64,000 nt of DNA, taken from Streptomyces sp. AC555_RSS877. GTDB lineage: Bacteria; Actinomycetota; Actinomycetes; Streptomycetales; Streptomycetaceae. The position numbers were made by a program, and so were the translations under genes. The notes under the pieces were generated by a model. That model was not told the DNA's origin. It saw only the letters and a list, made by a program, of their open reading frames with translations, and made no database searches. The stretch lies in the NCBI RefSeq assembly GCF_019049245.1, contig NZ_JAGMUK010000059.1:76808-140807 (forward strand). Direction: 5' to 3'. This document shows, one piece after another, positions 32,901 to 41,416 of the stretch. Each line of letters begins with the position of its first letter. Position 1 is the first letter of the stretch.

Positions 32901-33077
32901 TCAGCCGCCTTCGACGCCGGTGGCGCTGTGGGCGGCTCCGACCGGCTTCGATTCCGGTGAGCCGCGCTGCCGCAGGTAGATGGACAGCACCGCCATCGAG
33001 GCGACGGCCAGCAGCTCCGACTGCCAGTTCTGCAGGGTGCGGTTCCAGAAGTCCGCGGTGTCCGGGTACTGGAACAT
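32901..33077 (-). pseudogene. C-terminal fragment of a DUF6766 membrane protein
   Basis: A 58-codon piece reading TADFWNRTLQNWQSELLAVA, then SMAVLSIYLRQRGSPESKPVG. This is the ending I associate with DUF6766 proteins, which are normally over 200 residues with earlier membrane helices. Upstream sequence to 33230 is not homologous, so the N-terminal three quarters is gone. It faces the acyltransferase gene head to head. Confidence 0.6.
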
Positions 33078-33238
33078 CGTGCGCGGCGCCGTGGCCGGAA
33101 GCCGCGGGCCGGTTGACGACGGTCCGGCGCCGGCCGGGCCCGGGCTCCTGTCCGCACCGGTGTCGTACCGGGCACGGATTGGTTGCGGCATGGGCGTTTC
33201 GGCTCGGCGGCGGGGGTGCTGCGGCAGCATCGCGACGT

Positions 33239-34537
33239 ATGAGCAGAGACCGGTATGTCGACTTCCTGCGGGCGTGGGCCATCGGGGCGGTGGTGTTCGG
33301 GCACTGGCTGATCACAGGGCTGGTGCGCGGGGACGACGGGGCGATCGGCGCGCCGGAGTTGTTGGCGGTGGTGCCCTGGACCCAGTGGCTGACGCTGGGG
33401 TTCCAGGTCATGCCGTTGTTCTTCCTCGCCGGCGGGCATGCCGCGGGCGGGTCCTGGGAGCGGGACCGGGACGCGGGTGGTACGGCCGCGGAGTGGGTGG
33501 GGCGGCGGGCGCTGCGGTTGTTGCTGCCGGCCGGGGTGTACAGCGGGCTGGTGCTGGCCGCCGTGGGGGTGTCGGCGGCCGTCGGCGTGGACCCGTACAC
33601 CCTCGAACTCGTGGGGTGGGCCCTGGCCATGCAGTTCTGGTTCCTGCCCGTGTATCTGGTCCTCAGTGCCCTGACTCCGGTGCTGCACGCGGCGCACCGG
33701 CGCTGGGGGGTCCTCGTCCCCGTCGCGATGGGTGTGGTCGCTCTCGGGGCCGGCGCTCTCGACGTCGGGCTGCTCAACTACGTGCTCGTGTGGGGGGTCG
33801 CCTACCAGTCGGGGTTCTGCTGGCGGGACGGGCTGCTGGGCGAGCGGTCGACGGTCCCGGCGCTGATGGCGGGGGGCGGCGGGCTGGCCTTCGCGCTGCT
33901 GGTCGGTCCCGGTCCGTTTCCCGTCAGCCTGATCCTGGTGACCGGGCAGGACCCGAGCAACACCGATCCGCCGTCGGCGGCGATGCTCGCCTGGGTGGTG
34001 GCCCAGACGGGGGCCTGTCTGCTGCTCGCGCCGCTGCTGCGGCGGGTGTTGGCGCGGGAGCGGGTGTGGCGGCGGGTGCGGGTGGTGAGCGGGGTCAGCA
34101 TGACCCTGTACCTGTGGCACATGGTGCCCGTGCTCGTCGTCGCCGCCGTCTTCTACCTGCCCGGTCTCGCGCCCGATCCCGGGTTCGCGTCCGCCGCCTG
34201 GTGGGGAATGAGGCTGCCCTGGCTGCTGGTTCTGGCGGGCGTGCTCGCCGGGGTCGTGTTCGCGCTGCGGCCGCTGGAGCGGGGGTTGGGGGCGGTGTAC
34301 GAGCGGGTCCGGCCGCAGGGCCGGCCGCGAGCGGCCTGGGCGCTGTGGCTCGGGCTCGCCGCATGTGTGGCCGCGCTGAGCCGGTTCGCCGCGCAGGGGT
34401 TCGCCCACGACGGACGGTTCGCGGCCGGGCCCGCGGCGGGGCTCGGCCTGGGCCTCGCGCTGGTGGTGCTCTCCGGGTGGCGGACGGGCGTTGACCGGAT
34501 CAGGACGGCCGACGACGCCCTGGAGGAAGCCGCCTGA
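33239..34537 (+). CDS. Acyltransferase-3 family membrane protein
   Basis: 432 residues from ATG 33239. It starts DRYVDFLRAWAIGAVVFGHW, the family signature with the catalytic His of the RxxA...H motif, and continues with about ten membrane helices, MPLFFLAGGHAA, WFLPVYLVLSALTPVL and SGVSMTLYLWHMVPVLV. The family O-acetylates sugars, lipids or other extracytoplasmic molecules. No sugar-biosynthesis gene is nearby to suggest a substrate. Confidence 0.85.
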   Translation: MSRDRYVDFLRAWAIGAVVFGHWLITGLVRGDDGAIGAPELLAVVPWTQWLTLGFQVMPLFFLAGGHAAGGSWERDRDAGGTAAEWVGRRALRLLLPAGVYSGLVLAAVGVSAAVGVDPYTLELVGWALAMQFWFLPVYLVLSALTPVLHAAHRRWGVLVPVAMGVVALGAGALDVGLLNYVLVWGVAYQSGFCWRDGLLGERSTVPALMAGGGGLAFALLVGPGPFPVSLILVTGQDPSNTDPPSAAMLAWVVAQTGACLLLAPLLRRVLARERVWRRVRVVSGVSMTLYLWHMVPVLVVAAVFYLPGLAPDPGFASAAWWGMRLPWLLVLAGVLAGVVFALRPLERGLGAVYERVRPQGRPRAAWALWLGLAACVAALSRFAAQGFAHDGRFAAGPAAGLGLGLALVVLSGWRTGVDRIRTADDALEEAA

Positions 34538-34629
34538 CGCCGGGGCAGCCGTCGGCACGGCCACCGGGCCGTGGCAGGGGCGTGTGACAAGATGCTCCGG
34601 CCAAGCCCCACCAGAAAGGGACGATTTCC

Positions 34630-35130
34630 ATGTCCAGGGTCGAGCTGACCACGAACTTCGGCCGAGTCGTTCTCGAACTGCACGACGCCGAGGCCCCCAA
34701 GACCGTCGAGAACTTCCTCACGTACGTCCGCAACGGGCACTACGACGGCACCATCTTCCACCGCGTCATCGACGACTTCATGGTCCAGGGCGGTGGTTTC
34801 ACCGCGGACATGGTCCAGAAGCCGACCCTGGCCCCGGTCCCGAACGAGGCCGACAACGGCCTGAAGAACACGGCCTACACGGTCGCGATGGCGCGTACCA
34901 GCGACCCGCACTCCGCGACCGCCCAGTTCTTCGTGAACGTCTCGGACAACGACTTCCTCAACTACACGGCGAAGACCCCGAACGGCTGGGGCTACACCGT
35001 CTTCGGCCGGGTCGCCGAGGGCCAGGACGTCGTCGACCAGATCAAGGGTGTCCGCACCGGCAGCAGCCGCGGGCACGGCGACGTGCCGACCCAGACGGTC
35101 CTCATCGAGGGCGCCAAGGTTCTCGACTGA
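34630..35130 (+). CDS. Peptidyl-prolyl cis-trans isomerase, cyclophilin type
   Basis: 166 residues. Cyclophilin core: VELTTNFGRVVLELHDAEAP, IFHRVIDDFMVQGGGF (catalytic Arg region), SATAQFFVNVSDN and YTVFGRVAEGQDVVD. No signal peptide, so cytoplasmic, like PpiB. ATG 34630 with AAAGGGA 10 nt upstream. A single gene, ending 60 nt before the convergent ku gene. Confidence 0.95.
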   Translation: MSRVELTTNFGRVVLELHDAEAPKTVENFLTYVRNGHYDGTIFHRVIDDFMVQGGGFTADMVQKPTLAPVPNEADNGLKNTAYTVAMARTSDPHSATAQFFVNVSDNDFLNYTAKTPNGWGYTVFGRVAEGQDVVDQIKGVRTGSSRGHGDVPTQTVLIEGAKVLD

Positions 35131-35193
35131 CGAGAGCCGGCGGTCTGCCGGGACCTGCGGCTGCGGGGCGCACCGGCCCACGCGGTACGCAGG

Positions 35194-36225
35194 TCACGCG
35201 GACCTCTTGCGGCCCGTCGCCTTCTTCGCCGCCGTCTTCTTCGCGGGCGTCTTCCTGGCCGCCGCGGTCTTCTTCGTGCCCTGAGCCGACTTGGCCGTCG
35301 ACTTCTTCGCCGCGGTCGTCTTCTTCGCGGCCGTCGTCTTCTTCGCCGTGGACGTCGACTTCTTGCCGCCCGCCTGCTTGGGCGTGGCCCGCGCCGACTT
35401 CCGGGCCGGCATCGGTCTGACCTCCGCGTGCTCGCCGGCCTCCTCCTCGCCCCGGGACTCCTTCGCCGCCCGCACGCTGTTCTCCAGCGCCGCCATCAGG
35501 TCGAGGACCTTGCCGCCCTTGGCCGGTTCGGGGGACTCGGGCGGGGCCTCGCCGGCCGCCTTCGCGGCGACGACCTCCTCCAGGGCCTCGCGGTACTCGT
35601 CGTGCAGGTCCTCGAGCTCGATCTCGCCGAGGGTGTCCATCAGGGCGTCCGCGAGGTCGAGTTCCTTGTCGTTGACGGTGACGTCGGTGTCGGGGGCGAG
35701 GCCCTCGGGGGCGCGGACCTCGTCCGGCCAGAGCAGGCCGTGCAGGGCGATGGCGTCGCCCACCACCCGCAGCATGCCGAGGCGCTCGCGGCCCCGCAGC
35801 GCGAACTTGGCGATGGCGACCTTCTGGCTGCGCTTGAGGGCCTCGCGCAGCAGGGTGTACGGCTTGGCGGCCGGGGCGCCGCCCGCGGCGAGGTAGTACG
35901 CCGCGTCCATCTGGAGCGGGTCGATCCGGTCGGCGGGGACGAACGCCACGATCTCGATCGTCTTGGCCGTGGGGAGCGGCAGGTGGGCCAGGTCGTCGTC
36001 CGTGATCGGGATGATCGTGCCGTCCGCGTCCTCGTAGCCCTTGCCGATCTCCGACGTGGTCACCTCGCGGTCCTCCAGCTCGCACACCTTGCGGTAGCGG
36101 ATGCGGCCGCCGTCGTCCAGGTGGATCTGGCGGAAGGAGATCGAGTGGCTCTCGGTGGCGTTCACCAGCTTGATGGGGATGCTCACCAGGCCGAACGAGA
36201 TGGCGCCGTTCCATATGGATCGCAC
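35194..36225 (-). CDS. ku: Ku, DNA end-binding protein of bacterial NHEJ
   Basis: A homodimeric ring that loads on DNA double-strand ends and recruits LigD. I start at GTG 36223-36225 (VRSIWNGAISFGLVSIPIKL), with AAAGGG upstream; 343 residues. The Ku core runs to about residue 260. The tail is an extreme Lys/Ala/Thr repeat (units like AAKKTTAAKK, KKTAAKKA), a basic DNA-threading extension seen in actinobacterial Ku. It is divergent from the LigD polymerase gene across 81 bp, so the two are probably coregulated. Confidence 0.95.
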   Translation of the reverse strand: MRSIWNGAISFGLVSIPIKLVNATESHSISFRQIHLDDGGRIRYRKVCELEDREVTTSEIGKGYEDADGTIIPITDDDLAHLPLPTAKTIEIVAFVPADRIDPLQMDAAYYLAAGGAPAAKPYTLLREALKRSQKVAIAKFALRGRERLGMLRVVGDAIALHGLLWPDEVRAPEGLAPDTDVTVNDKELDLADALMDTLGEIELEDLHDEYREALEEVVAAKAAGEAPPESPEPAKGGKVLDLMAALENSVRAAKESRGEEEAGEHAEVRPMPARKSARATPKQAGGKKSTSTAKKTTAAKKTTAAKKSTAKSAQGTKKTAAARKTPAKKTAAKKATGRKRSA

Positions 36226-36306
36226 GTGCAGCACCCTTTCGATCGGTTTGCGGGGTCTTGTCAGTATTGACGACACTTACGACGAAATCTCTGGGATTCT
36301 CATCGT

Positions 36307-37188
36307 ATGACGCCGATCACAGAGGTGGAGGGGCGAAGGCTCGCGCTCAGCAACCTGGAGAAGGTGCTGTATCCCGCGACCGGGTTCACCAAGGGCGAGG
36401 TGCTGCACTACTACGCGACCACCGCCGAGGTCCTGCTGCCCCATCTGCGGGATCGGCCGGTGTCCTTCCTGCGCTATCCGGACGGACCCGACGGGCAGGT
36501 GTTCTTCGCGAAGAACGTGCCGCCCGGTACGCCCGACTGGGTCACCACCGCCGTGGTGCCCAGGTCGGAGGGGCCGGCCCGGATGGTGCTGGTGCAGGAC
36601 CTGGCGAGCCTGATGTGGGCGGCGAACCTGGTCACCGAGTTCCACACCCACCAGTGGGTCCTCGACGCGCCCGGCGAGGCCGACCGGCTGGTCTTCGACC
36701 TCGACCCCGGGGCGCCGGCGAGCATCGTCGAGTGCTGCGAGGTCGCCCTGTGGCTGCGTGAGCGGCTCGCGGCGGACGGCATCGAGGCGTACGCGAAGAC
36801 CGCCGGGTCCAAGGGGCTGCATCTGCTGGCCGCCCTGCGCCCGGTCTCCTCCGACGCCGCCACCGAGTACGCCAAGCGGCTCGCCGTCGAGGCGGAGAAG
36901 GCGATGCCCCGCCTGGTCGTCCACCGCATGACGCGGAGCCTGCGGCCCGGGAAGGTGTTCGTCGACTGGAGCCAGAACGCCGCCCGCAAGACGACGGCCA
37001 CGCCGTACACGCTGCGGGCCCGGGCGCGGCCGTTGGTGTCGGCGCCGGTGACGTGGGGCGAGGTCGAGGAGTGCGGGGCGCCCGAGCAGCTGGCGTTCGA
37101 GGCACCGGACCTCGCGCCGCGCGTGCGGGACCACGGCGATCTGCTGGCCCCGCTCCTCGACGCGGACACGGCGGGATCGCTGCCCTGA
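36307..37188 (+). CDS. ligD: LigD-type DNA polymerase domain protein (PolDom)
   Basis: A stand-alone archaeo-eukaryotic primase-like polymerase: LEKVLYPATGFTKGEVLHYY at the N-terminus, QWVLDAPGEADRLVFDLDPG with the metal-binding DLD motif (near residue 137), SKGLHLLAAL and KVFVDWSQNAARKTTATPYT. 293 residues. It fills gaps and adds ribonucleotides at breaks. No ATP-dependent ligase or nuclease domain is fused, so the ligase part must be elsewhere. GATTCT lies 6 nt before the ATG without a Shine-Dalgarno sequence, so it may be leaderless. Confidence 0.93.
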   Translation: MTPITEVEGRRLALSNLEKVLYPATGFTKGEVLHYYATTAEVLLPHLRDRPVSFLRYPDGPDGQVFFAKNVPPGTPDWVTTAVVPRSEGPARMVLVQDLASLMWAANLVTEFHTHQWVLDAPGEADRLVFDLDPGAPASIVECCEVALWLRERLAADGIEAYAKTAGSKGLHLLAALRPVSSDAATEYAKRLAVEAEKAMPRLVVHRMTRSLRPGKVFVDWSQNAARKTTATPYTLRARARPLVSAPVTWGEVEECGAPEQLAFEAPDLAPRVRDHGDLLAPLLDADTAGSLP

Positions 37189-37250
37189 GCGACCCTGCCG
37201 GGGATCACTTCACGAGGCCCGAGGGGTCACCGCCACCCGCGTCTGAAGGG

Positions 37251-38054
37251 TCACACCCGCACCCACGTCTGCCGGTCCCGGGCCATCGCGTGCAGCGCCT
37301 CGACGTCCGCCGGTTTGAGGACGCCACCGAGCCGGGCCAGGCCCTCGACGTCCGTGTCCGTGACGATCCGGGCCTCGCGCAGCGGTGCGGTGACCGTCAC
37401 ATCGGCGGGTTGGACGAGGGCCAGCACCGGGTGGACCTCGGCGGTCAGGGCGTAGGAGGCGCGGGCGGCGTCGGCGCGGACGCGGCGCAGCACCGGGCGG
37501 GGTTCGCGGCGGCCCAGCGCGACCATGGGGTCGGCGACCGTGACCCGCTGCCTGCGGGCGTACAGCGTGTGGACCGCGAAGAGCCCGCCGGGCCCGATCA
37601 CCAGGTGGTGGACGCGGTCGCCGCCGGGCAGCGGGACCGAGTGCAGGGCATGCCAGCCGGCGCCGTCGAGACGGTCCAGGGCCTCCCCCACCGCCTGTTC
37701 GGCCGTGAGGGCGCGGCGGCGGGGGTCGGGGCGGAGCCGATGGGCGGGGCCGGGGTCCCGGTCCAGGGCGATCTGGAGCGCCTCGCCGGGGCGGTTGGGC
37801 GCCAGGTCGTCGTCCGGGTGGAGGGACAGCCGGGCCAGTTCCGCGGGGGTCGGCACCGGGGGCGGGCCGATCTCCACCGCTCCGGTCAGAAAGGGCCCGA
37901 GGGCGTCGAGGACGTCCTGTCTGCGGTCCTCGCTCAGCAGGCTGACCCGGGATGCCTCACGGTCGTACCAGGCGATGTTCCTGCCGTCCGTGAGGCAGAC
38001 GTACAGCCGCTCCCGACCGTGGCGCCAGGTCGGTACGACGCGCAGTCCGCTCAT
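37251..38054 (-). CDS. NERD (nuclease-related) domain protein
   Basis: 267 residues, cytoplasmic. The N-terminal ~110 residues (WRHGRERLYVCLTDGRNIAW) are family-specific. Residues ~115-220 carry the NERD pattern: AEQAVGEALDRLDGAGWHAL, VHHLVIGPGGLFAVHT (the restriction-endonuclease-like core strand region) and a later VQPADVTVTAP. Nuclease activity is only predicted; the usual Asp...E-x-K residues are not obvious. It sits convergent with ligD, 62 nt apart. Confidence 0.75.
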   Translation of the reverse strand: MSGLRVVPTWRHGRERLYVCLTDGRNIAWYDREASRVSLLSEDRRQDVLDALGPFLTGAVEIGPPPVPTPAELARLSLHPDDDLAPNRPGEALQIALDRDPGPAHRLRPDPRRRALTAEQAVGEALDRLDGAGWHALHSVPLPGGDRVHHLVIGPGGLFAVHTLYARRQRVTVADPMVALGRREPRPVLRRVRADAARASYALTAEVHPVLALVQPADVTVTAPLREARIVTDTDVEGLARLGGVLKPADVEALHAMARDRQTWVRV

Positions 38055-38160
38055 GCACCATCACCCCACGACCATGGGAACAGGCTCGGTGCGCCAGGGG
38101 CAAGAAGCCGGCTGTCTTTGACGGTCACCTTTGAAGGGGAGTTGACCCGGGTACCTATGG

Positions 38161-38697
38161 GTGAGTTGGTGGGGTCTTGGGGAGGCGCCGTTGCGGACGC
38201 GTGGGAAACAGGCCGACGTACCCGCTCCGGAGCATGCGTGGAACGAGGTCGTGCCGGGGCTGTGGATGGGCGGGCACGAGTTCAGGCGGCAGTCCGGGCA
38301 GGTCGGGTTCGCCGTCGTACGGAACGAGTTCGACGTCGTGCAGACGCTGTTGAGGCTGCCCGGGCACGGTCCCGACGAGGGGGTCGAGCACCATGTGTGG
38401 CCGATTCCCGACGGACCGCTGGACGGCACCCAGCTCGCGGGCGTGATCCGGCTGGCACGGGCGGCGTGCGACGCGCTGGACGCGGGCCGCAAGGTCCTCG
38501 TCCGCTGCTACCACGGCTACAACCGCTCGGGGCTGGTGGTCGCGCACGCCCTGGTCCGCCAGGGGCACTCCGCGGACGAGGCGATACGGCTGATCAGGTC
38601 CCGCCGCTCGCCCTGGGCCCTGCACAACGAGCTCTTCGTCGAGTACCTGCAAGCCGGGCTGCCGACGGCCCGGCTCCTTGAGGAGCTGGCCGAATAA
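38161..38697 (+). CDS. Dual-specificity-type protein phosphatase
   Basis: 178 residues. The cysteine phosphatase loop is VLVRCYHGYNRSGLV: C-x5-R with catalytic Cys and Arg intact, followed by AHALVRQGHSADEAIRLIRS, the typical helix. An upstream Asp (PIPDG near residue 82) fits the general-acid position. GTG 38161 is the first in-frame start, but its ribosome site is far away; a later start is possible. No obvious operon partner. Confidence 0.8.
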   Translation: MSWWGLGEAPLRTRGKQADVPAPEHAWNEVVPGLWMGGHEFRRQSGQVGFAVVRNEFDVVQTLLRLPGHGPDEGVEHHVWPIPDGPLDGTQLAGVIRLARAACDALDAGRKVLVRCYHGYNRSGLVVAHALVRQGHSADEAIRLIRSRRSPWALHNELFVEYLQAGLPTARLLEELAE

Positions 38698-38761
38698 TCG
38701 TTTCTTCTAGGCCGTGCGCGGGCGCGACCGGGAGGAGCGCACCAACGGACTTCCCGAAGAA

Positions 38762-38767
38762 TAGGGT
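38762..38767 (+). promoter_or_regulatory. Leaderless -10 box for the lipoprotein/kinase operon
   Basis: TAGGGT is followed by 7 nt and GTG 38775. No Shine-Dalgarno sequence precedes that codon. This supports transcription starting at or just before the start codon and favours GTG 38775 over GTG 38766. Confidence 0.45.
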
Positions 38768-38774
38768 GTACGGC

Positions 38775-39536
38775 GTGCCCCTGACGCCCGCCCGTACCCT
38801 CCTCGGTGTCGCCCTGCTGCTGTCGAGCGCGGCGGCCTGTGGTGACACGGGCGGGCTGCGGGGCGCCGGACCCACGGCGACCGCGATGAGCCCGGACCGG
38901 CTGTGGCCGGATCTGACCCCTGCGGCCAGCCCCGCCTGGGACTACGACGACGGCGAGGCCGAGACCGTACGCGGGCTCACGGCTCCGGGCGACGACATCC
39001 ACGAGCTGGACCCGGTGGCCGTCGTCCGCGCGGAGATCGCCCAGCACCCGGACTCCTACACGGGCACCAAGGCGCCGTACTACGAGACCACCCGCCGGAT
39101 GGCCGACTGCGACGAGGGCGCGGCGAAGGGCCGGTGTCCCGTCCTGAAGCCGTACTACCGCGACCTCACCGGCGACGGCCGCGACGACCTGACGCTGGGC
39201 TTCCGGCTCCTGCCCGGCAACCAGACGGCCGTACGCGTCTACACCTTCGCGTCGGGCCGGCTGGTGCGGGTCATGTCCAACGACGACGCGGTGGCCGGGG
39301 TGGAACTGGCCGGGCGGTCCGTGATCATCCGTTCGCCGTCCGACATCGCGGGCTACGAGTACCGCTTCCAGTGGACCTGGGACCCCGACCAGCGCCTGAT
39401 GCTGCTGACCCACGACGAGCTGCTGCGCACGGGCGGCACGAAGGGCTCGGCCTCGAAGCGGCCGTCGGCGTCCCCGTCCTCGTCCTCGTCGTCCTCCGCC
39501 TCGCCTGCCGTCTCCTCGTCCGCGAGTGGCCGATGA
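38775..39536 (+). CDS. Putative lipoprotein paired with a sensor kinase
   Basis: From GTG 38775 a signal peptide (PLTPARTLLGVALLL) ends in the lipobox SAAAC, so the mature protein would be lipid-anchored at Cys. The extracytoplasmic part has ADCDEGAAKGRCPVLKPYYR and DLTGDGRDDLTLGFRLLPGN (a calcium-loop-like element), and ends in a Ser-rich low-complexity tail. 253 residues. It overlaps the kinase gene by 4 nt (ATGA), so it may feed signals to that kinase, as other actinobacterial lipoproteins do. No family name can be given. Confidence 0.8.
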   Translation: MPLTPARTLLGVALLLSSAAACGDTGGLRGAGPTATAMSPDRLWPDLTPAASPAWDYDDGEAETVRGLTAPGDDIHELDPVAVVRAEIAQHPDSYTGTKAPYYETTRRMADCDEGAAKGRCPVLKPYYRDLTGDGRDDLTLGFRLLPGNQTAVRVYTFASGRLVRVMSNDDAVAGVELAGRSVIIRSPSDIAGYEYRFQWTWDPDQRLMLLTHDELLRTGGTKGSASKRPSASPSSSSSSSASPAVSSSASGR

Positions 39537-40768
39537 GGCTCGCGCTCCCCCACTGGGCCGGGACGCTCGCGGCGAAGGCCGCCGCCTTCATCACCGTGAT
39601 GTGCTGCGCGCTGGCCGCCCTGCTCGGCGTTCTCGTGCACGTGTCGGTGACGAACCAGACCGTCGGCCAGACCCGGGACCTCGCCCTGGACCGGCTGACG
39701 GAGGCGACGGCGGCCTTCGAGGCCGGGGACTCGCCGGCACGGGGTGCCGGCGTCGATCCCCCGGACCTGCCCGGACCGCTGCGGGAGCTGGCGGCGGCCG
39801 GGGAGCGCGGCACGATGGTCGGCGAGCACCGCGGGCGCCCCACGATGTGGGCGGCGGGGCCGGTCGACGGGGGGCGGACGCTGGCGGTGGAGGTCGACTA
39901 CTCGCAGGGCCGGCGGACGATCGACGGACTCGACCGGGCGATCGTGTGGTCGTCGGGGCTGGCGATCGGGGCGACGCTGCTGGTGGGCGCGTTCGCGGTG
40001 ACCCGGGTGACCCGGCGACTGCACACCACCGCGCGGGTGGCCCGGCGGATCACCGCGGGCGATCTGGACGCCCGCGTCGACGACCCCCGCACGAAGGATC
40101 CGACGCGGCCCCAGGACGAGGTGGCCGCGGTCTCCGCCGCGTTGGACTCCATGGCCGCGTCCCTGCAGGGCAAGCTGCTCGCCGAACAGCGGTTCACCGC
40201 GGACGTGGCGCACGAGTTGCGCACACCGCTGACCGGGCTGCACGCGGCGGCCGAACTGCTGCCGGCGGGCCGGCCGACCGAGCTGGTCCGGGACCGGGTG
40301 GCGGCGCTGCGCACGCTCACCGAGGACCTGCTGGAGATCTCCCGCCTCGACACCGGCCGGGAGCGGCTGGACCTGGACCGGGAGCCGTTGGCAGCCCTGG
40401 CCGAGCGGGTGGTGCGGGCGTCGGGGACGGACACGGAGGTCGTGGTCGTGCGGGACGTGGCGGTGGAGACGGACCGGCGGCGGCTGGAGCGGGTGCTCGG
40501 GAATCTCGTGGTGAACGCGCATCGGCACGGGCGGGTTCCGGTGATGCTGACGGTGGACGGGCCAGTGGTGACGGTGCGGGACCACGGGGACGGGTATCCG
40601 GCCTACCTGGTCGAGCACGGGCCGCAGCGGTTCCGTACGGAGGGGGTTTCCAAGGGGCACGGGCTGGGGCTGACCATCGCGGTGGGTCAGGCGGAGGTGC
40701 TGGGGGCGCGGTTGGTGTTCGCGAACGCGGCGGACGGCGGGGCGGTGGCCACGCTGACGTTGGGTTAG
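39533..40768 (+). CDS. Sensor histidine kinase
   Basis: 411 residues. Two membrane helices (about 14-38 and 140-160) bracket an extracytoplasmic sensor. A HAMP domain follows (RVTRRLHTTARVARRITAGD), then the phospho-acceptor His in FTADVAHELRTPLTGLHAAA near residue 226, the N box NLVVNAHRHGR, and G-boxes VRDHGDGYP and GHGLGLTIAVGQAE. No response regulator gene lies on either side. It is co-translated with the upstream lipoprotein. Confidence 0.92.
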   Translation: MRLALPHWAGTLAAKAAAFITVMCCALAALLGVLVHVSVTNQTVGQTRDLALDRLTEATAAFEAGDSPARGAGVDPPDLPGPLRELAAAGERGTMVGEHRGRPTMWAAGPVDGGRTLAVEVDYSQGRRTIDGLDRAIVWSSGLAIGATLLVGAFAVTRVTRRLHTTARVARRITAGDLDARVDDPRTKDPTRPQDEVAAVSAALDSMAASLQGKLLAEQRFTADVAHELRTPLTGLHAAAELLPAGRPTELVRDRVAALRTLTEDLLEISRLDTGRERLDLDREPLAALAERVVRASGTDTEVVVVRDVAVETDRRRLERVLGNLVVNAHRHGRVPVMLTVDGPVVTVRDHGDGYPAYLVEHGPQRFRTEGVSKGHGLGLTIAVGQAEVLGARLVFANAADGGAVATLTLG

Positions 40769-40881
40769 GGCGGTCGGACCCCTTCGGGGCGCGCCCCTAT
40801 GGACCAGCGTGACGGGCGAGCGCGAGTCGGCACTCCTAATGTGGCGATTAGTCAACTTCGCCCCCTTCATGGAGGTACGCC

Positions 40882-41373
40882 ATGACCCTGCGTTCCCGCT
40901 GCGCCATAGCCGTCACCGTCGGCGCTCTCCTCGCCACCGCGGCCACCGCCGCCCCCGCCGTCGCGAACGACGACTGGGGTCAGGGACAGAGCAACGGCTC
41001 GGGGCAGAGCCAGAGCGACAACTGGCAGCAGAACCAGAACGGCGATCAGGGACAGAACCAGAGCGGCGATCCCGGACAGAACCAGAACAGCGAGCTGGGA
41101 CAGACCCAGAACGGCGACTGGGGCAACCACGACGACCAGCGCTTCTCCCGGGGCGTCGTCACCGCGAGCTCGCTCGCCCTGCGCAGTGCGCCGACCCGCG
41201 GCTCCCAGGTGATCCGGTACGCGGAGAGGGGCGAGATCCTCTCGATCTTCTGCCAGACCCGCGGCGAGACCGTCCAGGGCGACCCGCTCTGGTACCAGAT
41301 CGCGGACGGCATCTGGGCCTGGGGCGCGGCCCGCTACATCGACACCATCGGGCCCACCCCCCGTTGGTGCTGA
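40882..41373 (+). CDS. Secreted Q/N-rich protein with an SH3-like domain
   Basis: 163 residues. A Sec signal peptide (about 1-28, ending APAVA) is followed by roughly 55 residues of Gln/Asn/Gly/Asp repeats (GQNQSGDPGQNQN type) and then an SH3b-like domain: VTASSLALRSAPTRGSQVIR, RGEILSIFCQTRGE, DPLWYQIADGIWAWGAARYI. SH3b domains often bind peptidoglycan. A good ribosome site (GGAGG) precedes ATG 40882. It lies just upstream of the RodA/PBP pair, suggesting a wall-related role. Confidence 0.8.
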   Translation: MTLRSRCAIAVTVGALLATAATAAPAVANDDWGQGQSNGSGQSQSDNWQQNQNGDQGQNQSGDPGQNQNSELGQTQNGDWGNHDDQRFSRGVVTASSLALRSAPTRGSQVIRYAERGEILSIFCQTRGETVQGDPLWYQIADGIWAWGAARYIDTIGPTPRWC

Positions 41374-41416
41374 TGCCGGACGGGAACAAGGTGCCCTATT
41401 TGGATAGGTTCCGGAC

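Noticed and set aside
32873..34564. 563-codon open frame on the minus strand
   Set aside because: Antisense to the acyltransferase-3 gene; Pro/Arg/His-rich nonsense. Only its last part overlaps the real DUF6766 stub, in a different frame.
35102..36214. Minus-strand frame of 370 codons over ku
   Set aside because: It lies in a different frame of the ku gene; the ku frame contains the conserved Ku core and the correct start.
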